Source of the DNA: Rickettsiales bacterium | GTDB lineage: Bacteria; Pseudomonadota; Alphaproteobacteria; Rickettsiales; UBA1997 | Direction: 5' to 3' | NCBI GenBank assembly: GCA_947425005.1 | Contig: CANDYP010000064.1 | Coordinates: forward strand, 1-7,784 | DNA length: 7,784 nucleotides | Shown: one piece after another, positions 5,726 through 7,784 of the stretch | How positions within the stretch are numbered: the stretch's first letter is position 1 | Layout of the letters: every line of letters begins with the position of its first letter | Position numbers and translations under genes: made by a program | The notes under the pieces: model-generated | The model's database searches: none | Told to the model about the DNA's origin: nothing | The model's input: the letters and a program-made list of their open reading frames with translations, nothing else

Positions 5726-6925
5726 TTACCCGTATTTTTTCTTGTAATTTTTAATCACAACCAAGGCCACGATGTTGAAGATGAAGGTGAAGACGAAGAG
5801 GGTTAGGGCTAAGGCAAAAGCGGCTAGAGTTTTGGGGCTGTTGAATTCTTGATCGCCGACTAAGAGGGTGACGATTTGGGCGGTGGCGGTGGTGACGGAA
5901 TCGAGCGGGTTGAAAGTCAGTTTGGCGACAAGGCCGGCGGCCATTACGACAATCATTGTCTCGCCAATGGCGCGGGATACGGCCAAAATTATTGCGCCGA
6001 CAATTGACGGCATTGCCGAGGGCAGAACTACTTTTTTAATCATTTCGGATTTGGTACTGCCCAGGGCTAAAGCGCCGTCTTTTAAGGCTTGCGGCACAGA
6101 GTTGAGAGCGTCGTCAGTTAGTGACAAGACGAAAGGAATAATCATTACGCCCATTACAAAACCAGCGGCCAGAGCGCTTTCAGAGGCGATGTTCAAACCA
6201 AATTGGGCGAAGACAGTTTTGAAAAGTGGCGCGATTGTAATCACGGCGAAATAGCCGTACACCACGGTGGGCACGCCGGCCAATATTTCCAAAATCGGTT
6301 TTAAATAATCGCGAACTTTGGCGTGAGCGTAAAGACAGAGATAGATCGCGGCCATGATGCCTGTAGGCACGGCGACGAGCATTGCAATCAGCGTGATTAG
6401 AAGCGTGCCTAAAAAAACTGGTACAATTCCAAAAGAACTGGTGCCGACGGATTGTTCGGCGGTGACTGCCATTTGCGGGTTCCAAGTGGTTCCAAATAAG
6501 AAATCTGTTACTTTTACGAACTCAAAAAATTTCAGCGCTTCGAACAAAATTGAGATTGTGGTGACGGCGGTAATTAAAATTCCAATGCCGGCGGTAGTAG
6601 ATAAAACCAGCTTCCACGCCCCTTCAATGTGATTTTTGGAATTGAAATTTCTGCGGTAAGCAAAGCGAATGAGGCAGAAATTTCCGACTAAAAAAACTGC
6701 AACTAAAACATATTTTAGGGCGGAGGCAATCGGCGCGAAAGCAATGCCAGCAGTGATTAAGACCGACCACAAAATGAAGCAGTAAACGTAATGAATGGGC
6801 AGCGAACTGAAGCGTAATTTCTTCGAGTTTTTGATTTGTGATTCTTGGCGCAGGTTTTTAATGTTGCGGTTCAACAAGGTCGCAAATATCAAAACCAGCG
6901 CGATTGCGAGTAGTAAAAATTGCAC
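5726..6925 (-). CDS. pstC: Phosphate ABC transporter permease PstC
   Basis: Second membrane subunit of the phosphate importer. The 399-residue protein has an alphaproteobacterial-type N-terminal extension with extra helices (about 1-18, 45-65 and 70-90). These precede a helix at about 108-130, an external loop around FLFGTTWNP (142-150), and the permease core (about 165-392). The core carries the EAA loop DGALALGSTKSEMIKKVVLP (283-302), followed by SRAIGETMIVVMAAG (317-331), typical of PstC. The start is a GTG (6925-6923) with no clear ribosome binding site. No ATG lies in frame upstream before a stop, and the hydrophobic start MQFLLLAIALVLI agrees with relatives. It is the first gene of a pstC-pstA unit and diverges from rsmE. 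No pstS precedes it and no PHO box is evident. Confidence 0.96.
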   Translation of the reverse strand: MQFLLLAIALVLIFATLLNRNIKNLRQESQIKNSKKLRFSSLPIHYVYCFILWSVLITAGIAFAPIASALKYVLVAVFLVGNFCLIRFAYRRNFNSKNHIEGAWKLVLSTTAGIGILITAVTTISILFEALKFFEFVKVTDFLFGTTWNPQMAVTAEQSVGTSSFGIVPVFLGTLLITLIAMLVAVPTGIMAAIYLCLYAHAKVRDYLKPILEILAGVPTVVYGYFAVITIAPLFKTVFAQFGLNIASESALAAGFVMGVMIIPFVLSLTDDALNSVPQALKDGALALGSTKSEMIKKVVLPSAMPSIVGAIILAVSRAIGETMIVVMAAGLVAKLTFNPLDSVTTATAQIVTLLVGDQEFNSPKTLAAFALALTLFVFTFIFNIVALVVIKNYKKKYG

Positions 6926-7019
6926 GATGTCTGAGGGAATTGAGCTTGATAGAAGGGCCTTCGTAAGAGATGGGCATTTTGTACAAACGGGATTTTTAAA
7001 TCAATTAAAGCTTTGGCCA
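6926..7019. promoter_or_regulatory. Divergent pstC/rsmE intergenic region
   Basis: These 94 bp must hold promoters for both genes. A minus-strand candidate for pstC is TTGATT, 17 nt, then CAAAAT, overlapping the 10-bp palindrome TTTGTACAAA (6978-6987). On the plus strand TTGTAC followed 18 nt later by AATTAA is a poor match. An interrupted dyad GAAGG-G-CCTTC lies at 6952-6962. No pair of CTGTCAT-like PhoB half-sites is visible. All these calls are weak. Confidence 0.3.
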
Positions 7020-7775
7020 ATGGCAAAAATCAGATTATTTCTTGAAGGCGAGAATTTACGCGAAGGTGCTTCGATTCAGGTGTGCGACGGTGATTTTGAA
7101 TATTTGACCAAAGTAATGCGCCAAAAAATTGGCAGCGAGATTGCGCTGTTTAATGGCTGTGACGGCGAGTTCGCGGCGGTCGTCACTCAAATTGAAAAAA
7201 AGTTTTTGGCCGCTGAAATCGTGAGTAAAATTTCCGATTTAAAAAAAGTTCCTAACATTACTTTGGCCTTTGCGCCGATTAAAAATGTGCGAATTGATTT
7301 TGTGGCAGCGAAAGCTACTGAGCTTGGCGTAGCCAGCTTCCAGCCCGTTTTAACGCAGCACACAATTGTCGACAAAATTAATCTCGAGCGCTTCAAAGCG
7401 AATGTCAAAGAAGCTTGCGAGCAGTGTGAAAGAAATGATTTTCCGAAAATTTCTGACGTCAAAAAACTCGAAAAATATTTGAGTGAAAAAGATGCGGCGG
7501 AAAAAATATTTATTCTGTGCGACGAGTCTGGGAAAGGTGCGAAGGCTAGTGAAGTTTTTTCTAAAATTAATGCGCAGGAGAAAGAAATCGTAATCCTAAT
7601 CGGCCCCGAAGGCGGTTTTTCCGCAAGTGAATTTGCCAAAATGCGCGAGCTAAAAAACCTTTTCTCAATCTCGCTCGGCCCACGAATTCTCCGCGCCGAC
7701 ACCGCAATGATTTCGGCGCTAACTTTAGTTCAGGAGTTCCTCGGTGACTTTGATTTGAAGCCGAAGTTTATTTAG
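7020..7775 (+). CDS. rsmE: 16S rRNA m3U1498 methyltransferase RsmE
   Basis: Uses S-adenosylmethionine to methylate N3 of U1498 in helix 44 of 16S rRNA, in assembled 30S subunits. The 251-residue product has the expected length. An N-terminal RNA-binding (PUA-like) domain (about 1-70) includes YLTKVMRQKIGSEIALFNG. The C-terminal SPOUT knot domain carries KATELGV (98-104), the EACEQCERND helix (131-140), IGPEGGFS (194-201) and LGPRILRADTA (219-229), which form the trefoil-knot cofactor site. LRADTA rather than LRTETA is common in alphaproteobacteria. The frame is open upstream to an ATG at 6795, but that part is antisense to pstC. The ATG at 7020 gives a family-like start, MAKIRLFLEG. No ribosome binding site precedes it. 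The stop is 9 bp from the window end. Confidence 0.96.
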   Translation: MAKIRLFLEGENLREGASIQVCDGDFEYLTKVMRQKIGSEIALFNGCDGEFAAVVTQIEKKFLAAEIVSKISDLKKVPNITLAFAPIKNVRIDFVAAKATELGVASFQPVLTQHTIVDKINLERFKANVKEACEQCERNDFPKISDVKKLEKYLSEKDAAEKIFILCDESGKGAKASEVFSKINAQEKEIVILIGPEGGFSASEFAKMRELKNLFSISLGPRILRADTAMISALTLVQEFLGDFDLKPKFI

Positions 7776-7784
7776 CATTTCTAG

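Noticed and set aside
6795..7019. N-terminal extension of RsmE by 75 codons
   Set aside because: The extension is antisense to the pstC start, has no family similarity, and would exceed the usual RsmE length of about 240-250 residues.

Overview
The window looks like chromosomal DNA from an alphaproteobacterium of moderate GC content. Three proteins point that way. DnaK has the C-terminal region usual in that class. RsmE carries LGPRILRADTA. PstC and PstA both have the long N-terminal extensions typical of alphaproteobacterial phosphate permeases. A genus cannot be named from the sequence. Six protein genes are well supported; no tRNA, rRNA, IS transposase or CRISPR array was recognised.

Layout. 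Positions 1-583 hold no convincing gene but are full of structure. A 28-bp inverted repeat (153-180 and 483-510) encloses two strong hairpins, two intrinsic-terminator-like signals on opposite strands, and a 22-bp perfect palindrome. Positions 584-2527 (minus) are dnaK, followed on its own strand by a GC-rich hairpin. A 152-bp divergent region (2528-2679) carries a heat-shock-type promoter candidate for dnaK, framed by two identical 12-mers. Positions 2680-3624 (plus) encode a type IV prepilin-like protein with a LamG/concanavalin-like C-terminal domain. It converges on folP (3617-4411, minus) with an 8-bp overlap. A 25-nt near-perfect palindrome separates folP from pstA (4483-5724, minus), which is tightly coupled to pstC (5726-6925, minus). 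Last, divergent from pstC, is rsmE (7020-7775, plus).

How the genes fit together. pstC and pstA form one transcription unit and would make the two membrane subunits of a high-affinity phosphate importer. Their binding protein (pstS), ATPase (pstB) and regulator (phoU) are not next to them. dnaK (chaperone), folP (folate synthesis) and rsmE (16S rRNA methylation) are unrelated housekeeping genes, and none sits with its common partner (dnaJ, folK/folB). The prepilin-like gene is the only clearly accessory protein. None of the six genes has an obvious AGGAGG-type ribosome binding site. The least explained part is the structured noncoding block at 150-510.
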